Origin: Kaistella sp. 97-N-M2 | Lineage (GTDB): Bacteria > Bacteroidota > Bacteroidia > Flavobacteriales > Weeksellaceae | Length of the DNA: 64,000 bases | Direction: 5' to 3' | NCBI RefSeq assembly: GCF_021513235.1 | Contig: NZ_CP090976.1 | Coordinates: forward strand, 1,116,001-1,180,000 | Shown here: positions 54,057 through 62,809 of the stretch, one piece after another | Position numbering within the stretch: position 1 is the first letter of the stretch | Layout: each line of letters opens with the position of its first letter | The notes under the pieces: model-generated | What the model saw: the letters and a program-made list of their open reading frames with translations, nothing else | Database searches by the model: none | Told to the model about the DNA's origin: nothing | Position numbers and translations under genes: made by a program

Positions 54057-54809
54057 TTAAAGGTTTTTATAAACCGTGCGCGGTTCGCTTTGCGCGCTCG
54101 GATAAATGGTCAGATCGGAGATCGCCACGTGCTTTGGCGCAGAAATACAGTAGGAAATGGCGTCGGCAATATCTTCCGGCTTTAAAGCTTCATAACCTTG
54201 ATAAACGGTTTCGGCTCTTTCTTCGTCGCCTTTAAATCGAACTTTAGAGAAATCAGTTTCCACCAAACCGGGCTGAATGTTGGTTACTTTGATCCCAAAT
54301 TCGGTCAGTTCCAGACGCATTCCTTCGGAGATCACATCCACCGCGCGTTTTGAGGCGCAGTACACAACGCCATTTGCATAAGTCTGTCGCGCCGCAACGG
54401 AAGAAATATTCACGAAATGCCCGTTTTTTTTAGCTTTCATTCCGGGAATCAGAAGTTTTGAAACATAGAGAATCCCCTTTACATTGCCGTCCATCATCGC
54501 ATCCCAGTCCTCAATCTTGCCGTCTTCGAGACTTTCTAAGCCATGCGCGTTTCCCGCGTTATTGATGACGACATCGATGTCTTGCCATTCTTTTGGCAAA
54601 GAGCCGATCGCGGTTTCCACTTCGGCGAAGAAACGCTGATCAAAATTCAACGTAAACACTTCCGTTGCGGTTGAAAGTTCGCTTTTAATGTGTGCTAAAA
54701 CTTCTGTTCTTCGTCCGCAAAGAATTAATCTGTAGCCGTTTTTCGCTAACAATTCTGCGGTGGCTTTTCCTATGCCGGACGTTGCGCCGGTGATGAGTGC
54801 TGTCTTCAT
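54057..54809 (-). CDS. SDR family NAD(P)-dependent oxidoreductase
   Basis: 250-residue classical short-chain dehydrogenase. Cofactor loop GATSGIGKATAEL, the LCGRR that follows strand two (favouring NADP), INNAGNAHG, catalytic Ser in ISSVAA and YxxxK in YCASK. It resembles YdfG-type 3-hydroxy acid dehydrogenases; the substrate is unproven. It lies 48 bases upstream of tsaB in the same direction. Confidence 0.88.
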   Translation of the reverse strand: MKTALITGATSGIGKATAELLAKNGYRLILCGRRTEVLAHIKSELSTATEVFTLNFDQRFFAEVETAIGSLPKEWQDIDVVINNAGNAHGLESLEDGKIEDWDAMMDGNVKGILYVSKLLIPGMKAKKNGHFVNISSVAARQTYANGVVYCASKRAVDVISEGMRLELTEFGIKVTNIQPGLVETDFSKVRFKGDEERAETVYQGYEALKPEDIADAISYCISAPKHVAISDLTIYPSAQSEPRTVYKNL

Positions 54810-54820
54810 TAATCTTGTAT

Positions 54821-55192
54821 TTAATTGGCATCGAAACTCTGAAACGCGTCTTCGATGTGCGTAATTTGTAATTTTCCGGCGGAATCCGGAAGCACGGCGA
54901 TAATATCAAACCTAACTTCTTTATCCAAATTTCTATCTTTCATAAAATGATCGGCGCACAAAACAATGGCTTTAATTTTCTTTTTCGTGACGGCTTCCTG
55001 CGGTTCCATAAACAGATCTGTTCCGCGGGCTTTTACTTCTACAACAACGATCAGATCTTCAAATTCTGCTACGATATCGATCTCAGCCCGCTGATAACGA
55101 AAGTTCCGAACCAAAATTTTGTAATTTTTTCCGGTCAGATAGTCTGCAGCCAGTTTTTCTGCAAGGTTTCCGAAATCATTGTGTTCCGCCAT
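54821..55192 (-). CDS. YraN family protein
   Basis: 123 residues with the endonuclease-like core of the UPF0102/YraN family: GNLAEKLAADYLTGKNY at the N-terminus, RAEIDIVAEFEDLIVVVEVKAR holding the D..ExK pattern, and VRFDIIAVL. Function is unknown, a Holliday-junction resolvase-like fold is inferred. Its start overlaps the DoxX-like stop by one base (TAATG). Confidence 0.88.
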   Translation of the reverse strand: MAEHNDFGNLAEKLAADYLTGKNYKILVRNFRYQRAEIDIVAEFEDLIVVVEVKARGTDLFMEPQEAVTKKKIKAIVLCADHFMKDRNLDKEVRFDIIAVLPDSAGKLQITHIEDAFQSFDAN

Positions 55193-55551
55193 TAGCTAAT
55201 AAATTGATAAGCCCACCAAATCAGTACAATCTGAAGCGGCAATCTAAGGACCGAGAGCCAAAATCCTTCCTTTTTTTTCACGAAATATTTGCGCGACATT
55301 TCGATGTTTGCGGGAAAAACTGCCACTAACAACGCAATCGTGAGATACGCGCCGACGGTTTGTGCCGTGGGAATAAGTAATAAAACTCCGCATATAATTT
55401 CTGCAATCCCACTTAAAATAACCAATGTTGAAGGCGCGGGCAGGTATGCCGGCATTATTTTCAGATAGAGTTTTGGCGTTACAAAATGCAAAATTCCGGC
55501 GATGATAAGCAGTCCCGCAAGAATATATTTTGAAATTTCTAAGGTATCCAT
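55192..55551 (-). CDS. DoxX-like membrane protein
   Basis: 119 residues, four membrane helices (ISKYILAGLLIIAGILHFV, LVILSGIAEIICGVLLLI, VGAYLTIALLVAVFPANIE, LRLPLQIVLIWWAYQF). The glycine-rich HFVTPKLYLKIMP motif is typical of the DoxX-like family. No assigned role. One-base overlaps at both ends with its neighbours show tight translational coupling. Confidence 0.8.
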   Translation of the reverse strand: MDTLEISKYILAGLLIIAGILHFVTPKLYLKIMPAYLPAPSTLVILSGIAEIICGVLLLIPTAQTVGAYLTIALLVAVFPANIEMSRKYFVKKKEGFWLSVLRLPLQIVLIWWAYQFIS

Positions 55552-56480
55552 TAAAATTCTACCGTGTTTGTTTCTCCTACCTTTAACTTTGTTGCTGCGC
55601 CGATAATTAATGGTTTATTGTCGAAAATGTGGCCGTTTGGAAAGCCAAATAATGTCGGAAAATTATAGTTTGAAATTCTTTCGGCGATGATTTCGTACGC
55701 GAATTCATCAAAACTCGCGGCGTGATTTGTATTGTCTTTTTCATCGCCCATATTCGTCATTCCGCCGATGATCAAACCTTTTATCTCGCGGAAAACACCG
55801 GCCAGATCTAAGCTGATGAGCATGCGGTCCAAAGCATAAAACGATTCGGCGATATCTTCTATGAAAAGAATTTTATCTTTGAAATTGAATGAATAAGAAG
55901 TTCCCAGCAGCGCATAGATCAGTGCTAAATTTCCGCCGACTAAGTTTCCGTCTGCTGTTCCCTTTTTATTCAATTGGTGCGGCTCTACTCTGTATGTTGG
56001 TTTTTTTCCTTTTAAAATATCGAAGACAAGTTCATAACTCTCCGCCGAAACGCCAAAACTTGAGGTTTTAAGCGTTTGCGCATGAATAGAGGCGAAATTA
56101 TTTTTTAAAAGAAAACTTTGGATCACGGTGTTATCGGAATACCCAATGTGCCATTTCGGCTTTTTTTTGAAGTCGGAAAGCTCAATATGTCGCAACAAAT
56201 GTTGACACCCGTAACCGCCACGCGAGGCCCATACCGCAGAAATTTCGGGAGCATTGAATGCCCAGTTGATCTCCTGAATTCTTTCTTTTTCTGTGCCGGC
56301 GTAAGAATACCCGTGGTTAAATTTCGTGTAAACATGCTGTCCGAGAACGGGTTCATATCCTTTTGCTTCTAGGAGTTGCAGCCCTTCTTCCAGCTGCGGT
56401 TCCTCTACGGATCCGGCGGGAGAAATAACGGCGATTTTGTCGCCTTTCTTTAGAGATTTCGGGAAAATGAGGTCTTTCAT
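55551..56480 (-). CDS. S66 family LD-carboxypeptidase
   Basis: 309 residues. LD-carboxypeptidases remove the terminal D-Ala from tetrapeptides during murein recycling. Signature pieces are AVISPAGSVEEP, WASRGGYGCQHLL, the nucleophile Ser in HIGYSDNT, the Glu in LFIEDIAESFYALDRM and the His in FPNGHIFDN. It overlaps the LysE-type gene by four bases and the DoxX-like gene by one. Cytoplasmic, no signal peptide; self-immunity MccF-like activity is a less likely alternative. Confidence 0.9.
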   Translation of the reverse strand: MKDLIFPKSLKKGDKIAVISPAGSVEEPQLEEGLQLLEAKGYEPVLGQHVYTKFNHGYSYAGTEKERIQEINWAFNAPEISAVWASRGGYGCQHLLRHIELSDFKKKPKWHIGYSDNTVIQSFLLKNNFASIHAQTLKTSSFGVSAESYELVFDILKGKKPTYRVEPHQLNKKGTADGNLVGGNLALIYALLGTSYSFNFKDKILFIEDIAESFYALDRMLISLDLAGVFREIKGLIIGGMTNMGDEKDNTNHAASFDEFAYEIIAERISNYNFPTLFGFPNGHIFDNKPLIIGAATKLKVGETNTVEF

Positions 56481-57160
56481 TTGTGAATCATTTTTTGTTC
56501 CGTCCTTTCTGCATTCTCCAGTCTTTGGTCGAACTGGTTGAATTTTTTAAAACTCTGCAGGAAAATAACGATGCTGAATCCCATTAAAACAAACCCTACT
56601 CCTTTTCGGATATAATTGGCCAGTTTCTCCGTTAAACTTTCATGAAACTGTTTGGCTAAGGAGATTTTGAAAAAATCGATCACCAGATAAGTTCCCACAA
56701 CCAGCGCCATATACAGAAGAAAATCGTCGAGGTCGGGATAAGAATTCCGCACGGAAATCACCGTCACCAGCCAAAATAAAACGACGCCAATATTTAAAAT
56801 ATTAAAGAAAAAACCGTTTAAAAAGGTTTTCATATAATTTTGGCTGATCATTTTTTCTTCGCCTGCCAGGTGCATTTTTGTTTTGGAAACAATCATGTAA
56901 ACCGCATAAACTAAAATAATAAAAGCTGTTATGCGGTAAAATCCAGGATGTTTATCGATGATTTCTACCAGATCGCCACTTGCAAAAAATGCTGCCGCAA
57001 TGCATAAAATATCTGCCAAAATAACGCCCAAATCCAGAGCTAACGCATGTTTCGGACCGCGGGAAAAACTCGTTTCAATCAACAGAAAAAAAATAGGTCC
57101 AATAAAAACCAAACTTAGCATGATGCCTAAACCAATGGCGGACAGTATGAGTTCTATCAT
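56477..57160 (-). CDS. LysE family translocator
   Basis: 227-residue polytopic membrane protein with the LysE/RhtB N-terminal pattern GLGIMLSLVFIGPIFFLLIETSFSRG and five or six helices. Exports amino acids or related small molecules; substrate unknown. Operon mate of the LD-carboxypeptidase, and could export the D-Ala released or similar products, which is speculation. Confidence 0.83.
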   Translation of the reverse strand: MIELILSAIGLGIMLSLVFIGPIFFLLIETSFSRGPKHALALDLGVILADILCIAAAFFASGDLVEIIDKHPGFYRITAFIILVYAVYMIVSKTKMHLAGEEKMISQNYMKTFLNGFFFNILNIGVVLFWLVTVISVRNSYPDLDDFLLYMALVVGTYLVIDFFKISLAKQFHESLTEKLANYIRKGVGFVLMGFSIVIFLQSFKKFNQFDQRLENAERTEQKMIHK

Positions 57161-57208
57161 AGAATAAAAGTCTTAAATTCTTGTATTTCAAATATTTAGA
57201 AATACATT

Positions 57209-59365
57209 TTATTTGCTGACAATTTTAAAATCCAGTTGTTTCTGAATTAGATTTGCCTTCATTACTTTAATCGTTACTTTATCGCCCAACTGGTACTGGT
57301 TGCCGGTTCTACTGCCTTGTACCAAATGATTTTTCTGATCGTATGAGTAAGAATCGTCCATGAGATCGCGCAGTTTAATTAAACCTTCTGCACCGTTTTC
57401 CGGGATCTGAACCCAGAAACCGAAGTCTGCAACGCCGGAAATTACACCGGTGAATTCTTCGCCCAAGTGTTTCTCCATAAACTTAACCTGCATAAACTTA
57501 ATGGAATCGCGCTCTGCATCGGCGGCGAGCCTTTCCATTGAGCTGCAGTGCTTGCATTTTTCGTCGTATTCCTGCTTGTTAGGCGATTTTCCGCCATCTA
57601 AGTAATGCTGCAGTAACCGGTGCGCGATCAGATCGGGATAGCGTCGGATCGGTGAGGTAAAATGCGAATAATATTCGAAACCTAAGCCGTAATGTCCGAT
57701 CGGATCTGTGGAATAAATTGCTTTGCTCATAGAGCGCATGGCCAAAGTTTCGATCATATTTTCTTCGCCTTTGCCTTTCACTTCGCCCAAAAGTTTATTT
57801 AAAGACTGCGCCACTTTTTTCGTGTTTGCCAAATCCATTTTGTAACCGAACGTAGAAACAAAATCGCGCAAAGCTTCTAATTTTACGGGATCCGGATCGT
57901 CGTGAATCCGATAAATGAAGGTTCTTTCTGTGGGCGTTCCGCTTTTTTTTAAGGAGACAAATTCGGAAACTTTACGGTTGGCCAAAAGCATAAATTCCTC
58001 AATTAAGTGATTGGAATCTTTGCTTACCTTGAAATAAACGCCGATGGGTTGGCTGTTTTCGTCTAAATTGAAACGGACTTCGCTGCGGTCAAACGTAATA
58101 GCACCGTCGTCGATTCTTCTTTTTCTTAATATTTTTGCCAGGCGATCCAGCGTTAAAATTTCTTCAGTTAAATCCCCGGTTTGTGTTTCGATTCTTTCCT
58201 GCGCTTCTTCGTAAGAAAATCTGCGGTCGGAATGCGTTACCGTTCTGCCGAACCACTGGTTTTGAACTTCGGAATTTTCATTCAGTTCAAAAACGGCGGA
58301 AAAAGTAAATTTATCTTCATTCGGACGCAGGGAACAAACTTCGTTACTGAGCACCTCGGGAAGCATGGGCACTACTCTATCCACCAGATAAACGGAAGTG
58401 GCGCGGCTGTAGGCTTCATCATCCAGCAAAGTTCCGGGCACAACATAATGAGAAACATCGGCGATATGAACGCCGATTTCCCAGTTGCCATTGTCCAGTT
58501 TTTGAATGGAAAGCGCATCGTCGAAATCTTTGGCATCTTTGGGATCGATGGTAAAGGTGCAGACATTTCGCATATCGCGGCGTTTTGCCACTTCGGTGTC
58601 GCGGATTTCCTGATCGATATTCTGCGCCTCTCTTTCCACTTCTTCAGGAAACTCGTAGGGAAGGCCGTATTCTGCTAAGATAGAATGGATTTCGGTTTCG
58701 TGCTCACCCGGAGCACCCAAAACTTTGATGATTTCGCCTTCAGGATTTTTTTCGCCGGCGCGCCAATCGGTCATTTTTACGACCACTTTATCGCCGTCTT
58801 CAGCACCGCCAATCTTTCCTTTCGGCACAAAAATATCGGTGTTGATGGTTTTTTTATCACATACCACAAAACCAAAATCTTTATGTTTGATGAGCTGAAA
58901 AGTTCCCACAAACTCGTCGCGTTTTCTTTCGAGAACTTCTACAACAGAGCCTTCTAGTTTTTTTCCTTTGAAGTTATAGGTTACAATAAGAACGGTATCG
59001 CCCTGTATGGCGTCTTTTACGTTTTTGGAATGGATGAAGATATCATCGTCCATACCGTCAACCCGAACGTAAGCATTTCCGGCCTGGTTGAAATCGATGG
59101 TACCGCTTAAAGTTCCTTCGATATTAAGGGTCAGAATGTATTTCTGCTTCTCCGTTTCTTTGATTCTGTTTTCAGCAAGCAGTTTGTGAATGGCCTGAAT
59201 GACCAGTTCGCGCTGCCGTGGATTTTTGTAGTCTATTCCGTCCGAAATCTGTTTATAATTATAGATTTTCGTGGAATTTTTGTTCATAAAATTCATAATT
59301 AAACGTCCGATTTCCTGGAGTTTATTTTGATTTTTTTGAGATATAAATTTGCTGTTTTTTGCCAT
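57209..59365 (-). CDS. rnr: Ribonuclease R
   Basis: 718-residue RNB-family 3'-5' exoribonuclease that degrades structured RNA. Order: helix-turn-helix N-terminal region, cold-shock domains (VRVDGMDDDIFIHSKN), catalytic RNB with TIDPKDAKDFDDALS (Asp ligands), PNEDKFTFSAVFELN and ISPI-type SHFTSPIRRYPDL, then a C-terminal S1 domain (FTGVISGVADFGFWVQIPENGAEG). No frame problems. It follows rpiB and precedes the LysE-type gene. Confidence 0.95.
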   Translation of the reverse strand: MAKNSKFISQKNQNKLQEIGRLIMNFMNKNSTKIYNYKQISDGIDYKNPRQRELVIQAIHKLLAENRIKETEKQKYILTLNIEGTLSGTIDFNQAGNAYVRVDGMDDDIFIHSKNVKDAIQGDTVLIVTYNFKGKKLEGSVVEVLERKRDEFVGTFQLIKHKDFGFVVCDKKTINTDIFVPKGKIGGAEDGDKVVVKMTDWRAGEKNPEGEIIKVLGAPGEHETEIHSILAEYGLPYEFPEEVEREAQNIDQEIRDTEVAKRRDMRNVCTFTIDPKDAKDFDDALSIQKLDNGNWEIGVHIADVSHYVVPGTLLDDEAYSRATSVYLVDRVVPMLPEVLSNEVCSLRPNEDKFTFSAVFELNENSEVQNQWFGRTVTHSDRRFSYEEAQERIETQTGDLTEEILTLDRLAKILRKRRIDDGAITFDRSEVRFNLDENSQPIGVYFKVSKDSNHLIEEFMLLANRKVSEFVSLKKSGTPTERTFIYRIHDDPDPVKLEALRDFVSTFGYKMDLANTKKVAQSLNKLLGEVKGKGEENMIETLAMRSMSKAIYSTDPIGHYGLGFEYYSHFTSPIRRYPDLIAHRLLQHYLDGGKSPNKQEYDEKCKHCSSMERLAADAERDSIKFMQVKFMEKHLGEEFTGVISGVADFGFWVQIPENGAEGLIKLRDLMDDSYSYDQKNHLVQGSRTGNQYQLGDKVTIKVMKANLIQKQLDFKIVSK

Positions 59366-59394
59366 TTAAGGGATGTTTGGTTGTAATTAGAAAA

Positions 59395-59826
59395 TTAGCA
59401 AAAGGCTATTTTTTCTACTCTGTTTTGATGTCTGCCACCTTCGAAATCGGTGGTGAGGAATTTTTCGACGATTTGAATTGCGAGGTCGCTGGTGATAAAC
59501 CGCGCGGGAAGCGCGATCATATTAGCATTGTTGTGTTTTCTTGCCAGTTCGGCGAGCTCAACTTCCCAACATAAAGCACAGCGGATATCCTGATGTTTAT
59601 TCGCCGTAATAGCAACACCTTCTCCGCTTCCGCAGATAAGAATTCCGAGGACATTATCGCCATTTTCTACGGAGGCCGCCGCGGGATGAACGAAATCGGG
59701 ATAATCGACAGAATCTTTGGAATAGGTACCGAAATCCTGAATTTCGTAGTGACCTTCCAGATGTTTTTTAAGAATTTCTTTATAGTCGAAACCTGCGTGG
59801 TCCGCAGCAATTGCTATTTTTTTCAT
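59395..59826 (-). CDS. rpiB: Ribose 5-phosphate isomerase B
   Basis: 143-residue RpiB/LacAB family isomerase interconverting ribose-5-phosphate and ribulose-5-phosphate. Signatures: IAADHAGFDYKEIL, DYPDFVHPAAASV, the catalytic Cys in LGILICGSGEGVAITANKH and the anion-binding NNANMIALPARF. The start MKKIAIAADHAG follows a -7 box TAAATTTG by 35 bases. Confidence 0.95.
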   Translation of the reverse strand: MKKIAIAADHAGFDYKEILKKHLEGHYEIQDFGTYSKDSVDYPDFVHPAAASVENGDNVLGILICGSGEGVAITANKHQDIRCALCWEVELAELARKHNNANMIALPARFITSDLAIQIVEKFLTTDFEGGRHQNRVEKIAFC

Positions 59827-59860
59827 GTTTCAATGTAATATTATCATTTTACAATTCTTA

Positions 59861-59868
59861 CAAATTTA
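59861..59868 (-). promoter_or_regulatory. Putative -7 promoter box for rpiB
   Basis: Reverse-strand TAAATTTG matches TAnnTTTG, 35 bases before the rpiB ATG. Confidence 0.5.
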
Positions 59869-60506
59869 ATACTATTAATATAAATAAGGTTTGATTGAAT
59901 CTTAAATCTTTGCAGACCGGGAAAATAAAACCGAGAAAAACGTGCGCTGCGTGAGCGATGGTAGCGGTTACCCCGCAGCAGGCGCGGAATGTGCGAAGGC
60001 GCGAGGAGTAAAAGCGAACAGCGCGACCCGGGCAGGGGAGAGCATGGCGAGGGGCACGCCCAAAAAGATCTCTTAAAAATTGTTAACATCGCCCCGGATT
60101 CGTGTTGGTAAGTAAGTAAAAAAAGTTCTTTTCTTATTCATATAAAATTCATACTGCAATTTGTTTTTGGATTATCGCAGAATTATTTTGAGAAGTTCGG
60201 GCAGAAAATTGAAGACGTTTTCCATACAAAATTTGCTAAGAATGCCCCTGCATAAAACTTACTGACAATTGTTGATAAAGTATTTAACCAACTATCAATC
60301 AATTTTTTATAATGTTGGTTGCGTATGAACTTTGGCGCGACTGTATGTGGTGAATTTTCTGGATTTTATTTCTCCCCAAACCCGCACGATACAACAACAC
60401 TATTCATTTTCTTTTTTTAATAAAAGAATATAATGTAGATAAATTGAGGCTTTGGGGATTGGGGAATTTTAAATGAGATTAAATTTTAATTAGCGGGAAT
60501 TAATCC
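59869..60506. other. Long non-coding gap between divergent rpiB and pgk
   Basis: About 640 bases between promoters. It contains the long-form repeat copy D (59949-60059). The rest is AT-rich and carries no plausible gene. Two weak inverted repeats are visible: AACCAAC/GTTGGTT (60286-60320) and CCCCAAA/TTTGGGG (60374-60380 with 60451-60457). No tRNA fold or riboswitch core was recognised. Confidence 0.5.
59949..60059 (-). repeat. Dispersed intergenic repeat, copy D (long form)
   Basis: Long form, matching copy C through ACCCCGCAG, GGCGCG, CGAGGAGTA, GCGACCCG, AGGGG and CGCCCAAAAA. Terminal GCGTG (59949-59953) pairs with CACGC (60055-60059). Strikingly GC-rich in an AT-rich gap. An 81-codon reverse frame through it is a by-product of its composition. 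Confidence 0.75.
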
Positions 60507-60514
60507 TAAATTTG
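60507..60514 (+). promoter_or_regulatory. Putative -7 promoter box for pgk
   Basis: TAAATTTG matches TAnnTTTG and ends 20 bases before the ATG at 60535, excluding a start at 60514. Confidence 0.55.
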
Positions 60515-60534
60515 TGAAACCAAAACGGAAAAGT

Positions 60535-61725
60535 ATGAAGACAGTAAACGATTTCAATTTCAAAGATAAAAAGGCACTGGTGCGTGTAGATTTTAATGTG
60601 CCGCAAAGCGCAGATCTGAAAGTTACGGATAACAGCCGGATTGTAGCGGTAAAACCGACCATTGAAAAGATTTTAAACGATGGTGGCTGTGTGATTTTGA
60701 TGACGCATTTGGGCCGGCCGAAAGGAAAGGTTTCTGAAGAATTTTCCCTGGAAAATATCATACCAGAAATTGAAAAGGTTTTTGGTAAGAAAGTTCAGTT
60801 TTGTCCGGACTGCATGGGCGAGGATGCGAAAAACATGACAGGATGCCTGAAGCCGGGTGAGATTTTACTGCTCGAGAATCTGCGTTTTTATGAAGAGGAA
60901 GAAGAGGGCAACGTAGAATTTGCGGAGAAACTTTCGAAATATGGCGATGCTTTCGTTAATGATGCTTTTGGGACGGCGCACCGCGCACACGCTTCCACCG
61001 CGGTTATTGCGCAGTTTTTTCCTAATACTAAATTTTTCGGTTTACTGATGGCTAAAGAGTTGCGGGCAATCGATAAGGTTCTTAAAGATGGCGAAAAACC
61101 GGTGACGGCCATTTTGGGTGGGTCTAAAGTTTCGTCGAAAATTACGATCATCGAAAATATGCTGCCGGCTGTTGACAATCTTATTATTGGTGGTGGGATG
61201 GCTTTCACGTTCGTTAAAGCATTAGGCGGACAAATTGGTAATTCGCTGGTAGAAGAGGATAAGTTAAGACTGGCGCTGGAAATATTGGAGAAAGCAAAAG
61301 CACAGAATGTAAAAGTACATCTGCCCATCGACAGTGTGATTGCAGACGAATTCAGTAATGATGCGGAGATCAAGGAGGTTGATGTTTATGATATTCCGGA
61401 AGGCTGGATGGGACTGGATGCGGGCAAGAAAACGCAGTTGATGAACCATGATGTAATAATGAATTCAAAAACCATTTTGTGGAATGGTCCGGTTGGTGTT
61501 TTCGAAATGCCTAATTTTTCTGCGGGTACAGTTGCATTGGGCGACAGTATCGCGGAAGCCACGGAGTTGGGAGCATTTTCCCTCGTGGGCGGTGGCGACA
61601 GTGTGGCGTTTGTGAAACAGTTCGGCTATGAGGATAAAGTAAGTTATGTTTCTACGGGCGGTGGTGCGATGCTGGAAAGTTTGGAGGGAAAAGAACTTCC
61701 AGGCGTAAAAGCAATAAACGACTAA
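60535..61725 (+). CDS. pgk: Phosphoglycerate kinase
   Basis: 396 residues. Transfers phosphate from 1,3-bisphosphoglycerate to ADP in glycolysis. Substrate-binding KALVRVDFNVP, the MTHLGRPKG loop, GTAHRAHAST, the hinge ILGGSKVSSK and nucleotide loop LVGGGDSVAFVKQFG are all present. Start chosen at 60535 because the -7 box lies just upstream. Single gene closed by a terminator. Confidence 0.97.
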   Translation: MKTVNDFNFKDKKALVRVDFNVPQSADLKVTDNSRIVAVKPTIEKILNDGGCVILMTHLGRPKGKVSEEFSLENIIPEIEKVFGKKVQFCPDCMGEDAKNMTGCLKPGEILLLENLRFYEEEEEGNVEFAEKLSKYGDAFVNDAFGTAHRAHASTAVIAQFFPNTKFFGLLMAKELRAIDKVLKDGEKPVTAILGGSKVSSKITIIENMLPAVDNLIIGGGMAFTFVKALGGQIGNSLVEEDKLRLALEILEKAKAQNVKVHLPIDSVIADEFSNDAEIKEVDVYDIPEGWMGLDAGKKTQLMNHDVIMNSKTILWNGPVGVFEMPNFSAGTVALGDSIAEATELGAFSLVGGGDSVAFVKQFGYEDKVSYVSTGGGAMLESLEGKELPGVKAIND

Positions 61726-61751
61726 GATAAACTAAATATTTAGTTCAATAG

Positions 61752-61784
61752 AAAAGATCACCAAAGTTGGTGATCTTTTTTTGT
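61752..61784 (+). terminator. Terminator after pgk
   Basis: AAAGATCACCAA and TTGGTGATCTTT pair around AG, followed by a T run. Confidence 0.85.
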
Positions 61785-61920
61785 TAAATTTAATAGGAAT
61801 GAATTTAATCTAACCGGGATCTTATTTATTAAAAATGCGATTATGAAAAAAGGAATATTCACGAAAATAAATAGATTCTTTCCAAATTCGGCCTTCAGAA
61901 ACTCGTCAAAATTGTAAAAA

Positions 61921-62739
61921 CTATTTTTTTTCGATAATGTATATCAAACTGGAAAATTCGCCTGTTTTTGAAGCCTTAAAATTAGAAATCGCACCAAAAA
62001 GCAGACCTTTTAACCAAAATAAGCGTGATTTCCTATATTTTTCGCTGAGCATGGAAATATAAAAGGAATCGAGTAGGAGGGGCTTAATTTTTTTGATTTT
62101 CCAATTTTGGTTGTTCATCAAATTTTCCATGCCGTTTTTGGAGAAGTGATAGATATGTCGCGGAACATCGTAGGCAGCCCAAAACTCTTTGTAATATTCT
62201 GCATCAAAAGAAGTGGGATTGGGCACGGCTATAATCAGTAAACCGTTGTCTTTCAGTTTGGAATAAAATATTTTTAATATATCTTCCTGATTTTCAATGT
62301 GTTCAAAAACATGCCACAAGGTTATGGCCGCTAGACTTTTGTTTTCGATCTGGGTAATGTCTCTTACTATAGTTGATTTAAGCAGTTTGTTAGCAGCGGC
62401 ATTTCTCGCAGCGTCGTTCGGTTCGAAGCCTACCGCAGTAAAGTCATTTTCTATAAATTTAAGAAATTCACCCGCACCGCAGCCATAATCCAGAACTTTT
62501 GACTGAGTTTTTACATAACGACAAAGAATATTCTTTTTATACTTCAGGTTGAATCCCTGGAGAAATTTATATAGTTTTTCTTTAAGACTTCCCGAATCCT
62601 GATGGTGCGAAATATAGTCTGCACTGTCGTAATATTTGTCCAGATTTTCCGGTAATGGCGTCGTCTTGAAAACTCCTTTCGTGGACGTTTCTTCGAGTTG
62701 AAAAGTTTCCTGGGTAAGAAAATGATCTTTAATTTTCAT
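61921..62739 (-). CDS. Class I SAM-dependent methyltransferase
   Basis: 272 residues. Motif I VLDYGCGAGEFLKF, the ribose-binding acidic residue in GFEPND, and motif IV ITLWHVFEHIE identify a SAM methyltransferase of the UbiG/SmtA-like group. The N-terminal FLTQETFQLEETSTKGVFKT and YYDSADYISHH region is typical of sugar or polysaccharide-linked methyltransferases near glycan loci, though no glycan cluster is adjacent here. Substrate unknown. Starts just before the parS gap. Confidence 0.83.
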   Translation of the reverse strand: MKIKDHFLTQETFQLEETSTKGVFKTTPLPENLDKYYDSADYISHHQDSGSLKEKLYKFLQGFNLKYKKNILCRYVKTQSKVLDYGCGAGEFLKFIENDFTAVGFEPNDAARNAAANKLLKSTIVRDITQIENKSLAAITLWHVFEHIENQEDILKIFYSKLKDNGLLIIAVPNPTSFDAEYYKEFWAAYDVPRHIYHFSKNGMENLMNNQNWKIKKIKPLLLDSFYISMLSEKYRKSRLFWLKGLLFGAISNFKASKTGEFSSLIYIIEKK

Positions 62740-62786
62740 TTTGAGTTGAAGTGCAAATTTTCTACATTGAGGTTCTTCTAAGTTAA

Positions 62787-62802
62787 TGTTTCACGTGAAA
62801 CA
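62787..62802. promoter_or_regulatory. parS centromere site (ParB binding)
   Basis: TGTTTCACGTGAAACA is the 16-bp chromosomal parS palindrome recognised by ParB across bacteria. With two more bases on each side it forms a perfect 20-base palindrome. It lies in the intergenic gap between the methyltransferase start and the mnmG stop. Confidence 0.88.
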
Positions 62803-62809
62803 TTTTAAG

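Noticed and set aside
59844-60089. 81-codon reverse frame in the rpiB-pgk gap
   Set aside because: It runs through repeat copy D and its translation is Ser/Arg/Leu-rich junk matching the repeat composition.
61843-61917. 24-codon forward frame between pgk and a methyltransferase
   Set aside because: Begins MKKGIFTKINRFFPN but is tiny, has no -7 box and no recognisable family; could be real but unsupported.
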